A stretch of 14,430 nucleotides of DNA. Source: Ruminococcaceae bacterium UBA1227. GTDB lineage: Bacteria; Bacillota; Clostridia; Oscillospirales; Acutalibacteraceae. The stretch is taken from positions 1 to 14,430 of the forward strand of contig DBWX01000011.1 of NCBI GenBank assembly GCA_002309175.1, given 5' to 3'. Both the position numbers and the translations under genes were made by a program. This document shows, one piece after another, positions 1 to 7,766 of this stretch (its first letter is position 1; every line of letters begins with the position of its first letter). Below the pieces are notes generated by a model. The model had not been told where the DNA came from, made no database searches, and saw only the letters and a program-made list of their open reading frames with translations.

Positions 1-1013
1 TTGTAAAGACCGGCCTCGACGTCTCGGCCGATGTTGATAAGAAACTCCGCCTCGCAACAATGAGAAACCACTCCGCTGCGCACCTTCTTCAGGCTGCGCT
101 CCGTGAGGTGCTCGGCTCACATGTTGAACAGGCCGGTTCATTTGTATCTCCGACAGTCTCACGTTTCGACTTCTCTCATTTCCAGGCAATGACTGCTGAG
201 GAGATAAAGGCGGTTGAGGACAAGGTCAATGAGAAGATCCTTGAGAACCTCAGAGTCACAATGACAGAGATGCCGATAGAAGAGGCGAAGAAGATAGGCG
301 CCATGGCTCTCTTCGGAGAGAAGTACGGCGATATTGTCCGTGTCGTACAGATGGGCGATTTCTCCACCGAGTTCTGCGGCGGCACACATGTCGACAACAC
401 AGGCAGACTCGGACTTTACAAGATTATTTCCGAATCATCCGTCGCCGCTGGCGTCAGAAGAATTGAGGCCGTAACGGGCACGGGTGTTCTCGAGTATATT
501 GAGAAGAATGACGAGCTCATAGCGAAGACAGCCGCGGCTCTCAAAGTCTCAAACGTAAAAGACATCGACACCAAGGCCGCAGCTACTGTTGCCGAGCTCA
601 AAGATGCACAGAAACAGGTCGAGGCGCTCGGCGCGAAGATTGCCGTCGAGAGCGCAAAGGACATGCTCGGCGATGCGAAGGATGTCGGCGGCCTGAAACT
701 CGTCACTTCCAAGGTTGACGGAGTACAGGGCGGAGACCTCCGCACAATGGCTGACAGCGCCGCCGAGGCGGATGCTTCCCTTGTAGCTGTATTCGCATCT
801 GTCTGCGGTGAAAAGCTCAGCTTCGCCTGCGCATGCGGTAAGGATGCCGTAGCCAAGGGCGCGCACGCCGGAAACATCGTCCGTGCGGTGGCTCAGGTTG
901 CCGGCGGTTCAGGCGGCGGAAAGCCCGACAGCGCGATGGCGGGAGGCAAGGATTTAAGCAAGGTCGACGAAGCCCTCGCATCTGCCGAAGACGCACTGAA
1001 ATCGATGATATAA
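1..1013 (+). CDS. alaS: Alanyl-tRNA synthetase, C-terminal part (5' end outside window)
   Basis: Cytoplasmic enzyme that charges tRNA-Ala and hydrolyses mischarged Ser/Gly-tRNA-Ala. The reading frame is open from base 3, so the ATG at 60 is internal and the gene begins upstream. About 336 residues are visible out of a usual length near 875; the aminoacylation core is missing. The editing domain shows both zinc-site motifs: HSAAH, with histidine codons at 69 and 81, and FCGGTH, with the Cys codon at 375 and the His codon at 387. A helical linker follows, then the C-Ala/DHHA1 domain with its glycine-rich GGSGGGKPDSAMAGG motif around 903-950. The TAA stop is at 1011-1013. HinT follows after 75 bases. 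Family assignment is secure; the full length cannot be judged here. Confidence 0.97.
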   Translation, partial: VKTGLDVSADVDKKLRLATMRNHSAAHLLQAALREVLGSHVEQAGSFVSPTVSRFDFSHFQAMTAEEIKAVEDKVNEKILENLRVTMTEMPIEEAKKIGAMALFGEKYGDIVRVVQMGDFSTEFCGGTHVDNTGRLGLYKIISESSVAAGVRRIEAVTGTGVLEYIEKNDELIAKTAAALKVSNVKDIDTKAAATVAELKDAQKQVEALGAKIAVESAKDMLGDAKDVGGLKLVTSKVDGVQGGDLRTMADSAAEADASLVAVFASVCGEKLSFACACGKDAVAKGAHAGNIVRAVAQVAGGSGGGKPDSAMAGGKDLSKVDEALASAEDALKSMI

Positions 1014-1088
1014 TTACCGTTCATACGGAAAACCCGACCATTCATACCTAAGTCATTGACAAAGCGAAAAAAGGAGTGAAAACTGTTT

Positions 1089-1430
1089 ATGGATTGCCTT
1101 TTTTGTAAAATAGCTGCAGGCGAAATTCCTTCGACAAAGGTCTATGAGGATGATATCTGTTACGCGTTCCGTGACATAAATCCCCAGGGCCCGACACACG
1201 TACTCGTCATACCGAAGACCCACATTCAGTCGGTAAATGAAGTTGACGATTCAAACAAGGATATCGTCGCCCATATCTTCACCGTCATCCCGAAGATTGC
1301 TGCGGATGAGGGCATAGCCGAAGAAGGCTACAGAGTAGTCTCCAATATCGGCGAGCGCGGACAGCAGTCCGTACCTCATCTTCATTTCCACATTATCGGC
1401 GGCAGGGATATGACCTGGCCTCCGGGCTAA
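1089..1430 (+). CDS. hinT: HIT-family (HinT-like) nucleotide hydrolase
   Basis: Protein of 113 residues, the usual size for bacterial HinT, a purine nucleoside phosphoramidate hydrolase that cleaves AMP-lysine-type and aminoacyl-AMP substrates in the cytoplasm. Visible features are an N-terminal CLFCKI (Cys3 and Cys6, a possible zinc pair seen in many HIT proteins), the central DINPQGPTHVLVIPK segment, the histidine triad H97-x-H99-x-H101 with H99 the predicted nucleophile, and the family C-terminus ending in WPPG. AGGAG at 1072-1076 lies 12 bases before the ATG, rather far but usable. The gene sits 75 bases after alaS and is closed by an intrinsic terminator. The exact substrate is unknown; family membership is certain. 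Confidence 0.95.
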   Translation: MDCLFCKIAAGEIPSTKVYEDDICYAFRDINPQGPTHVLVIPKTHIQSVNEVDDSNKDIVAHIFTVIPKIAADEGIAEEGYRVVSNIGERGQQSVPHLHFHIIGGRDMTWPPG

Positions 1431-1438
1431 AAGAGAAT

Positions 1439-1470
1439 AAAAAGGCAGTCCGGAAGGGGCTGCCTTTTTT
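1439..1470 (+). terminator. Intrinsic terminator after hinT, abutting comEC
   Basis: A perfect hairpin with arms 1439-1451 and 1457-1469 (13 pairs including one U-G) and the loop GGAAG, ending in six T residues at 1465-1470. It looks like a textbook rho-independent terminator for alaS-hinT. Unusually, its T tract runs directly into the ATG of comEC at 1471, and the 3' arm plus loop holds the only clear Shine-Dalgarno-like string for that start (see findings). Confidence 0.88.
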
Positions 1471-3003
1471 ATGTCCGTACCGCTTTTCAAAATAGGATTT
1501 TCAATGCTCTGGGCCCTTATGCTGGCCGGTCTTACGGGTGAGCTTTTTGCCGCAGTACTGGGACTTTCGGCTCTGCTCGGAGCTATGATAGCACTCGGCG
1601 CACGAGATGACCGTACCGTGTCATACGTCCTGGCATCGGTCTTTTTCGCGTGCGCCCTTTTCTGTCTCAAGACCGAACTTCATCAGAAGCCGGCGCAGAA
1701 ATATGCAGGCACCAGACAGACGATGACGGGGCGGATTATTGAGATTGAACCGCGGTCCGATGCGGGTACGAACAGATACATCGTAAAGGTGACAAAAGGG
1801 GAGCTCAAAGGTTGGAAACTGAGGCTTTCATCCAAATTCTTTGAGGGAAATATCAACGATGAAATCACCTTCAGCGGTAAGATTTATGCTCTGGACAGAA
1901 AGTCGCGTGACATTTACATCGGGGTGTTCCCGTACGGAAAGATAAAGACTGAGCCGGGAGACGGAGGCCTTTTGGGGTTCGTTCGCCAAAAGGCCTATGA
2001 CACCCGTCAGTTTATGAGGAATGAACTTTTCAGATCCCTGCCCTCAGACTGTTCGCTGACTCTTTTCGGCATGCTCTCGGGCGACAAGTCCGAGATGCCC
2101 GATTACATCTATGACAACTTTAAAAGGACGGGTGTCGTCCATCTTCTGGCCGTCTCCGGATTCCATACATCGCTCTGGTCGATGATGGTCTACAGGAGCC
2201 TTCTGAAAAGGGGCGCAAATGTTAAAGTATCGGCATTTTTCGCCATTTTATTCATCCTGTTTTTCATGGCTGTAACGGGCTTTACGAAGAGCGCGGTAAG
2301 GGCGGGAATCATGGTTATAATCTTCTTCCTCGGAAGGATGATCATGAGGCAGCCGGACAGCAAGAATTCGCTGGGTCTCGCGGCGATTATCATACTTTCT
2401 GCAAACCCGTTCGCGGGAGGGGATACCGGTTTTCTGCTCTCCTTCTTTTCGACACTCGGAATACTCGTGCTGTTTCCGTATATGCAGGAGAAGGTCAGAC
2501 CGAAGGTGAAGAAATATGTGAAGAACTTTCACATAAGAAGGAGGGTGGATGATGCGGTGTCCGTTGTCCTCGTCACCGTCTCCACACTGATTTTCACTCT
2601 GCCGGTGACTGCGCTCGTGCTCGGCAATCTCTCGCTGGTTTCGCCGCCGGCGAACCTGCTCGTGACACCGGTGACATCATTTGCCATCATCCTCTCGGGT
2701 TTTGCCGTGACACTGGCAAAAATCCCGGTGCTTCGGGCTTTTGAGCATCCGTGCCTGCTGGTCGCGGCGCTGATAATCAGATATGTCCTGAAGATTACAT
2801 CGCTCATTTCAGGGCTCTCTTTTGCCTCCGTTTCAATAAACTCCGGCTACTTTCTCGTCGGCGTGGCCGCGGCGCTGATTCTCATCGGATCCGCCCTCAT
2901 ACTGAAGGCGGACAAAAGGCGCACCGCGGCGCTTTCATGCCTCCTCCCGGCAGCATCCGTCGCGGCACATTATATTGTGCAATATATTGAACTTCATAAC
3001 TAA
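1471..3003 (+). CDS. comEC: ComEC/Rec2-type DNA-uptake channel, short form without MBL domain
   Basis: Integral membrane protein of 510 residues, predicted to carry single-stranded DNA across the membrane in transformation. In order: N-terminal hydrophobic segments (about 10-70), an OB-like DUF4131 region (about 85-150), then the Competence domain. This last part has GMLSGDKSEMPDYIY near residue 200, the signature LLAVSGFHTS near 226-234, and many membrane segments to the end. Bacillus ComEC is about 780 residues and ends in a metallo-beta-lactamase domain, which is absent here. The ATG at 1471 is chosen because VPLFKIGF aligns with the usual RPL-x-hydrophobic ComEC N-terminus. An in-frame ATG at 1504 with AGGA at 1494-1497 is a serious alternative. 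The neighbouring holA is the usual Firmicutes partner. Confidence 0.88.
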   Translation: MSVPLFKIGFSMLWALMLAGLTGELFAAVLGLSALLGAMIALGARDDRTVSYVLASVFFACALFCLKTELHQKPAQKYAGTRQTMTGRIIEIEPRSDAGTNRYIVKVTKGELKGWKLRLSSKFFEGNINDEITFSGKIYALDRKSRDIYIGVFPYGKIKTEPGDGGLLGFVRQKAYDTRQFMRNELFRSLPSDCSLTLFGMLSGDKSEMPDYIYDNFKRTGVVHLLAVSGFHTSLWSMMVYRSLLKRGANVKVSAFFAILFILFFMAVTGFTKSAVRAGIMVIIFFLGRMIMRQPDSKNSLGLAAIIILSANPFAGGDTGFLLSFFSTLGILVLFPYMQEKVRPKVKKYVKNFHIRRRVDDAVSVVLVTVSTLIFTLPVTALVLGNLSLVSPPANLLVTPVTSFAIILSGFAVTLAKIPVLRAFEHPCLLVAALIIRYVLKITSLISGLSFASVSINSGYFLVGVAAALILIGSALILKADKRRTAALSCLLPAASVAAHYIVQYIELHN

Positions 3004-3015
3004 TTATAGTATAAT
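2987..3015 (+). promoter_or_regulatory. Predicted sigma-A promoter for holA (leaderless transcript)
   Basis: TTGAAC at 2987-2992, a 17-base spacer, then a perfect TATAAT at 3010-3015. The expected transcription start is about 3021-3023, at the holA ATG itself (3023). The -35 box and most of the spacer lie in the last codons of comEC. This is read from sequence only; no start site has been measured. Confidence 0.6.
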
Positions 3016-3022
3016 TACCCTT

Positions 3023-4060
3023 ATGAAGTACGATGTCAAAGAGATTCGTCAGGACGTTAAGACCGGTGATTTCAAAAAGGTCTATCTCGTCAAAGGCGAA
3101 GAGTCATACCTCAAACAGAAATACGCAAACCTCCTGGCTGACAGTGTAGTACCTGCCGGTCTGGAGGCTTTTAATGTTCACAGGCTCAAGGGCGAGGACA
3201 CTGACCCGGATGAAATATCCACCTGTGTGGAGGCTTTGCCCGCTATGTGCGAGCGCTCCGTCGTACTGGTACACGACTTTGATTTTGACGGTCTGAACGA
3301 AGCCGGAAGGGAGAAGTTCATCGACATCCTCTCGAATCTTCCTGACACCTGCGTGCTCATATTCTGGCAGGATACAAAGGGCTTCTCGACAAAGACCAAA
3401 CTCGCCAAGGAGATGCTGGCGCTCATCGACAAGAACGGCGCCGTATGTGAACTCGACAAGCGCGGACAGAGTGACCTTATCCGCTTTGTCACCGCCGAGT
3501 GCACGCGCCGTGAGCGCAACATCAGCTTTGATGTTGCGACCTACCTCATCGGCTGCGTGGGCGACGACATAGCAAATCTCTTAAATGAGGTCGAGAAAGT
3601 CTGTGCTTTCACGACAGATACAATACACGAGTCCGACGTGGACGAGGTGTGTATAAAGTCTGTTGAGGCTACTGCCTTTCAGATGATAGACGCCCTTCTC
3701 GTAAACAATTTCGACAAGGCGATGACCGATGTTAAAATTCTCTTTGAGCAGAAGACCGAGCCAACGATGATTCTCGGTGCCCTGGTCTCTACCTTTGTCG
3801 ATATGTACAGGGTGAAACTCACTCTCTCTGAGGGACATACGCTTGCTGAACTCAAGGCCGCATATCCCGTGGCATACAAGAGTGACTTCAAACTCAGGAA
3901 CGCGGCAAACAGGGCTCAGAAGTATTCGCTTAAAAGCCTTGAGAATTCCCTTGAGATCCTCGGCCGTGCCGACTTCAGACTGAAGAGCACATTTGACGAC
4001 AACAAAATAGTTTTTGAGAAACTTCTCATAGAACTTGCAAAGGCGAGGAAGGCAAAATGA
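3023..4060 (+). CDS. holA: DNA polymerase III delta subunit (clamp loader)
   Basis: Protein of 345 residues, a normal length for HolA, the clamp-loader subunit that opens the beta sliding clamp at the replication fork. The N-terminus reads FKKVYLVKGEESYLKQKY, the characteristic delta start (Y-L-x-x-GEE-x-YLK). The AAA+-like region continues with VLVHDFDFDG and VLIFWQD, and the C-terminal helical domain ends in KLLIELAKARK. An upstream in-frame TTG at 2975 would overlap comEC and has no ribosome binding site, so the ATG at 3023 is preferred. No Shine-Dalgarno precedes it either; a promoter -10 box ends 7 bases before it. The stop overlaps the cca start as ATGA. Confidence 0.94.
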   Translation: MKYDVKEIRQDVKTGDFKKVYLVKGEESYLKQKYANLLADSVVPAGLEAFNVHRLKGEDTDPDEISTCVEALPAMCERSVVLVHDFDFDGLNEAGREKFIDILSNLPDTCVLIFWQDTKGFSTKTKLAKEMLALIDKNGAVCELDKRGQSDLIRFVTAECTRRERNISFDVATYLIGCVGDDIANLLNEVEKVCAFTTDTIHESDVDEVCIKSVEATAFQMIDALLVNNFDKAMTDVKILFEQKTEPTMILGALVSTFVDMYRVKLTLSEGHTLAELKAAYPVAYKSDFKLRNAANRAQKYSLKSLENSLEILGRADFRLKSTFDDNKIVFEKLLIELAKARKAK

Positions 4061-5397
4061 CGCACGTGGACATAGTCATACCAAAGCCGGTGTGCAAAGC
4101 GCTGGACCTGCTCCGTGAGGCGGGTTTTGAGGGCTTTGTCGTAGGCGGCTGCGTGCGTGATTTTCTCCTTCACAGGGAACCCGGCGACTGGGATATAACG
4201 ACAAACGCCCTGCCTGAGCAGACCAAGGAGGTCTTCTCCGCTTACAGGACGATAGATGTCGGAATGAAGCACGGTACCGTTGCCGTTTTAATTGATGATA
4301 TGCTCATTGAGACAACGACCTACAGGGTCGACGGTGAGTATCTCGACAACAGGCATCCGAGCGATGTCACCTTCACGCGTAACCTCAGGGAGGATCTCGC
4401 GAGGAGGGACTTTACCGTAAATGCCCTGGCGTGCTCGAAAGACGGTGAACTCGTTGACGAGTTCGGCGGCCTGAAGGATTTAAACGACAGGGTAATCCGC
4501 TGCGTGGGCAATCCCGACGAGCGCTTCGCCGAAGATGCCCTGAGGATTATGCGCGCACTGCGTTTCTCCGCCACACTCGGATTTTCGATTGATGGGGAGA
4601 CCTCCGGGTCAATACATAAAAACAGGGAACTGCTGAAGAACATAGCCGCGGAGCGGGTGACAGAGGAACTCCTGAAACTTCTCTGCGGAGAGGACGTGAC
4701 GAGAATACTCATCGACTACCGCGATGTATTTGCCGTCATAATCCCTGAACTTGAGCCCTGCTTCGATTTTGATCAGAAAAACAGACATCACATCTACGAC
4801 GTCTACACACATATTGCCCACTCGGTGGGAGGCACACGTGCCATGCCCGATGTGCGGCTCGCGCTCCTTCTCCACGATATAGGCAAGCCCGACTGTTTCT
4901 TCGTCGATGACGAGGGCGTCGGCCATGCATACGGCCATGCCGAAAAGAGCGCCGAGCTCGCGCAGACGGCGCTGTCGCGCCTGCGCCTTTCCTCCGATAT
5001 GCAGGAGACCGTCCTGACCCTTGTCCGCTTCCACGACTATCCCGTGGAGCCTTCAAAAAAGATAATCAGGCGGAGACTGAACAAGTTCGGACCGGAGGTC
5101 TTTGAAAAACTCATGTATGTGAAGATGGGCGACAACTTTGCCCATAACAGGGAGATAAACGACTATGAACCCCTGATACTTGAGATCCTGGAACTTGCGA
5201 AAGAGCAGGAGAACGAGTGCTTCACCGTGAAGGGACTGGACATAGACGGAAACGACCTTAAAGCACTCGGCTTTGAGGGCGAGAAGATAGGAAGAATTCT
5301 GAATGCTCTCCTTGACGAAGTCATGGACGAGAAACTTGAGAACACACACGAAAAACTGACTGAAAGGGCGACTGCACTTGGAACAGGCGAAGATTGA
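4057..5397 (+). CDS. cca: CCA tRNA nucleotidyltransferase (class II, with HD domain)
   Basis: Protein of 446 residues that adds or repairs the 3'-terminal CCA of tRNAs in the cytoplasm. The nucleotidyltransferase head shows VGGCVRDFLL at about 28-38 and the metal-binding pair D44-W-D46, followed by RRDFTVNALA and the RNA/nucleotide-binding motif EDALRIMRALRFSATLGF near 165-182. A degenerate HD phosphohydrolase domain follows with LLLHDIGKP near residue 265. The ATG overlaps the holA stop by 4 bases, with GAGGAAGG about 6 bases upstream. The two tRNA-Pro genes in this window already encode CCA, so for them the enzyme would act in repair. From sequence alone a CC-adding or A-adding specialised form cannot be excluded. 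Confidence 0.94.
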   Translation: MTHVDIVIPKPVCKALDLLREAGFEGFVVGGCVRDFLLHREPGDWDITTNALPEQTKEVFSAYRTIDVGMKHGTVAVLIDDMLIETTTYRVDGEYLDNRHPSDVTFTRNLREDLARRDFTVNALACSKDGELVDEFGGLKDLNDRVIRCVGNPDERFAEDALRIMRALRFSATLGFSIDGETSGSIHKNRELLKNIAAERVTEELLKLLCGEDVTRILIDYRDVFAVIIPELEPCFDFDQKNRHHIYDVYTHIAHSVGGTRAMPDVRLALLLHDIGKPDCFFVDDEGVGHAYGHAEKSAELAQTALSRLRLSSDMQETVLTLVRFHDYPVEPSKKIIRRRLNKFGPEVFEKLMYVKMGDNFAHNREINDYEPLILEILELAKEQENECFTVKGLDIDGNDLKALGFEGEKIGRILNALLDEVMDEKLENTHEKLTERATALGTGED

Positions 5398-5587
5398 CAG
5401 GATAAACGAGCTCTACAGAAAATCGCAGAGCGAGGGTCTGACTGAGGCCGAGAAGGCCGAACAGGCCGTGCTTCGCCGCGAGTATATTGACTCGTTCAAG
5501 CGCAGCCTTGTCAATGAACTCGAGAACACGTATATAGTTGACGAGAAAGGAAACAAACGCAAGGTTTCCCGAAAGGACAAAGAGTGA
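5378..5587 (+). CDS. DUF896 (YnzC/YneN-type) small protein
   Basis: Small protein of 69 residues. The sequence AKIDRINELYRKSQSEGLTEAEKAEQAVLRREYI is the DUF896 signature: two short helices with a central LTxxEKxEQxxLRxEYI motif, then a basic tail. The family is common in Firmicutes and its molecular role is not settled. The start is TTG at 5378, preceded by GAAAGGG at 5362-5368, 9 bases away; it overlaps the end of cca by 20 bases. The stop overlaps the miaA start region. The position between two tRNA-processing genes may only reflect operon packing. Confidence 0.88.
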   Translation: MEQAKIDRINELYRKSQSEGLTEAEKAEQAVLRREYIDSFKRSLVNELENTYIVDEKGNKRKVSRKDKE

Positions 5588-6555
5588 TGGAGAAAATCCC
5601 GATTATTGCGGTTGTCGGCCCGACGGCATCCGGAAAAACCGGACTTGCCGTCGCCCTTGCAAAGCGCTTTGACGCGGAAATTCTGTCCTTTGACTCCATG
5701 CAGCTTTACAAGGGCATGGATGTGGCCACAGCCAAGCCGACAACCGAAGAGATGCAGGGCATCCCTCATCACATGATCGGCTGTGTCGACAACACGGAAG
5801 TGTTCAGTGTGGCGAAGTACAGGGCCGCCGCGACAGAGATAATCGATGACATCACCGCACGCGGAAAGCGCGTGGTTATGGTGGGAGGTACGGGTCTGTA
5901 CCTGGACGCCGTACTTGACAATATAGAGTTCCTGGACGATCCCGAAGGCGAAGAAAAGCGCATGAAGGTCCGCAGAGAACTTGAGGACGAACTCGAAGAG
6001 AAGGGCCGCGAGGCCATGCATGCAAAACTCGCTGAGATTGATCCGAAGACAGCGGAGATTCTCCATGTCAACAACACCGGCAGGGTACTGCGTGCACTTG
6101 AGGTTTACTACACGACGGGACACACCATCTCTTACCAGGTTGAGCATTCGAAGGACAACGAGAGCCGCTATGCTCCCGTCTTTATAGGACTCACGGCAAA
6201 GAACCGCCAGGTTCTTTACGACCGTATTAACGCGCGCGTCGACAGGATGCTTGAGGAAGGTCTGCTCGACGAGGTCAGGGACTTCGTAAACGAGGCCCCG
6301 GGCACCACGGCGCGTCAGGCCATAGGCCTCAAGGAACTCGCGCCGTATGTCGAGGGCCGGGCCTCGCTCGAGACCTGCGTCTTTTTACTCAAGCAGGAGA
6401 CGCGCCGCTACGCGAAGCGTCAGCTGACCTGGTTTCGGAGAAACGAAAAAATACACTGGCTATTCATCGATGAGATGTCACAGGACGAGATAGCCGATGA
6501 GGCCGAGAGAATAATAAGGGAGGAGGAATCGCAGTGGCAGCAGCAAACAAACTGA
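5587..6555 (+). CDS. miaA: tRNA dimethylallyltransferase
   Basis: Transfers a dimethylallyl group to A37 of tRNAs that read codons beginning with U, stabilising codon-anticodon pairing. The protein is about 322 residues, normal for MiaA. It shows the P-loop GPTASGKT at residues 10-17, FDSMQLYKGMDVATAKPT (the DSMQ-YKGMDI-type motif), IPHHMIG, VGGTGLYLDAVL, and the C-terminal KQETRRYAKRQLTWFRR motif. ATG at 5587 overlaps the upstream TGA as TGATG, and GAAAGGA lies at 5571-5577. A GTG at 5584, adding one Met, is equally possible. The end overlaps the HlyD-like gene by 22 bases. Hfq and MutL, frequent MiaA neighbours elsewhere, are not present. Confidence 0.96.
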   Translation: MEKIPIIAVVGPTASGKTGLAVALAKRFDAEILSFDSMQLYKGMDVATAKPTTEEMQGIPHHMIGCVDNTEVFSVAKYRAAATEIIDDITARGKRVVMVGGTGLYLDAVLDNIEFLDDPEGEEKRMKVRRELEDELEEKGREAMHAKLAEIDPKTAEILHVNNTGRVLRALEVYYTTGHTISYQVEHSKDNESRYAPVFIGLTAKNRQVLYDRINARVDRMLEEGLLDEVRDFVNEAPGTTARQAIGLKELAPYVEGRASLETCVFLLKQETRRYAKRQLTWFRRNEKIHWLFIDEMSQDEIADEAERIIREEESQWQQQTN

Positions 6556-7766
6556 CATTCAGAAATGCAGTCATAGGCATAATTTCGATTCTGCTCATTG
6601 TCTACATCATCTACCAGGCGTATATGATAATCTACGACCCTGTAGGCACCGAGACGGCATATGAGTACACGTATACCGATACCATTGACACCGAGGTTTT
6701 TGTCGCGCGTTCCGAATCCTATGTCGTCAACAGACAGAAAGGTACGATAGTTTCTGCGGTTGAGAACGGTTCGCGTGTCTCCAAGGGCGAGGAGGTTGCC
6801 CACATCTTCGCCGAGACAGAAGCCGCCGACACCTATCTGAAACTGCGTGAAGTCGACGAACAGATAGAGCGTTATTCACGCCTCGCCGCTCAGTCGGACA
6901 ACTATGTCTTCAATGTGCGTGACCTTGAGAGATACATTGACGAAGAGGCAATAGATCTTGTCAAGCTGGTGTCAGAAAGAGATTTCACGGCGCTCGATGA
7001 AAATGTCAATGCGCTTCGCAACAGGATAGTCACGAAGCAGATTTCAACCGGAAGCAAACTGGATTTTGAAGCCAAACTCGCAAGCCTGAAATCACAGCGC
7101 GAGTCCCTTGAACAGCTGAGCACCAAGCACAGGAACGTCATAGCTTCCGAGTCCGGCTACTACATCAGCGGAGCTGACGGCTACGAAAACGTAGTGGACT
7201 GCGCCGAAATCAAAAACATAACACCCGATGAAGTCAAGGCCGTGTTTGAGGCGAAGCCCTCACCGGTGCCGGAGGGTGCCATAGGACGCATAGTTTCGGA
7301 GTTTAACTGGTATTTCCTGTTCGTTGTCGATGCAAAACAGGCCGCCGGCCTCTCCGTCGGCAAGGAGATTACCGTAAACCTTCCGTATTCATCCGTGAAC
7401 TCGGTGAAGGCGAAGGTATACACCATAAATGAAAACCGCGAGACGGGAGAGATGGCGATTGTCATCGCCTGCAATCTCATGAATCCGGGCGTCGCTTCGC
7501 TCCGCCATGAGACCGCGGAGATTGTCATCGCTTCGCACACCGGCCTTAAAATTCCGTCGTCCGCGCTCCGCGTCAACGACGACGGTGAGAAGGGCGTCTA
7601 CGTGCTCAGCGGTAACATAGCAAAATTCAGAAAAGTCAACATCGTATATTCGGAAGATGACTTCGTCTTGAGCAGGGCGGAGGAAGGCCAGGAGGGCTAC
7701 GTCCGTCTGTACGACAACATCATTACGGAGGGCAAGGATCTCTATGACGGAAAAATCGTTAAATGA
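6534..7766 (+). CDS. HlyD-like membrane-anchored adaptor protein of the division cluster
   Basis: Protein of 410 residues. A single N-terminal membrane segment at about 12-32 is followed by an extracytoplasmic region: a short barrel/lipoyl-like half near 50-90 (GTIVSAVENGSRVSKGEEVAHIF), a predicted coiled coil at about 95-180, a return barrel, and a C-terminal domain with KIPSSALRV and GVYVLSGNIAKFRKV. This is the membrane-fusion (HlyD/RND adaptor) fold order. The usual partner, an ABC or RND transporter, is absent; the neighbours are miaA and yggS-sepF-divIVA, an arrangement I recall from other Clostridia. The start is GTG at 6534 with AGGGAGGAGG at 6517-6526. The exact function is unknown; a role in envelope or division is inferred from context only. 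Confidence 0.8.
   Translation: MAAANKLTFRNAVIGIISILLIVYIIYQAYMIIYDPVGTETAYEYTYTDTIDTEVFVARSESYVVNRQKGTIVSAVENGSRVSKGEEVAHIFAETEAADTYLKLREVDEQIERYSRLAAQSDNYVFNVRDLERYIDEEAIDLVKLVSERDFTALDENVNALRNRIVTKQISTGSKLDFEAKLASLKSQRESLEQLSTKHRNVIASESGYYISGADGYENVVDCAEIKNITPDEVKAVFEAKPSPVPEGAIGRIVSEFNWYFLFVVDAKQAAGLSVGKEITVNLPYSSVNSVKAKVYTINENRETGEMAIVIACNLMNPGVASLRHETAEIVIASHTGLKIPSSALRVNDDGEKGVYVLSGNIAKFRKVNIVYSEDDFVLSRAEEGQEGYVRLYDNIITEGKDLYDGKIVK

Noticed and set aside
1056..1061. TTGACA before hinT as a possible -35 box
   Set aside because: No -10 box lies 16-18 bases downstream; that stretch is the ribosome binding site region.
1014..1088. TTCATAC repeated at 1020-1026 and 1041-1047 between alaS and hinT
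   Set aside because: Two 7-base copies with no symmetry or neighbouring signal; too short to support an operator call.
2316..2321. TATAAT inside comEC
   Set aside because: No -35 match at proper spacing; likely chance in an Ile-rich coding stretch.
5413..6147. Minus-strand open frame of 244 codons opposite the DUF896 gene and miaA
   Set aside because: It lies opposite clearly recognised genes, matches no family I know, and its openness follows from the codon bias of the + strand.
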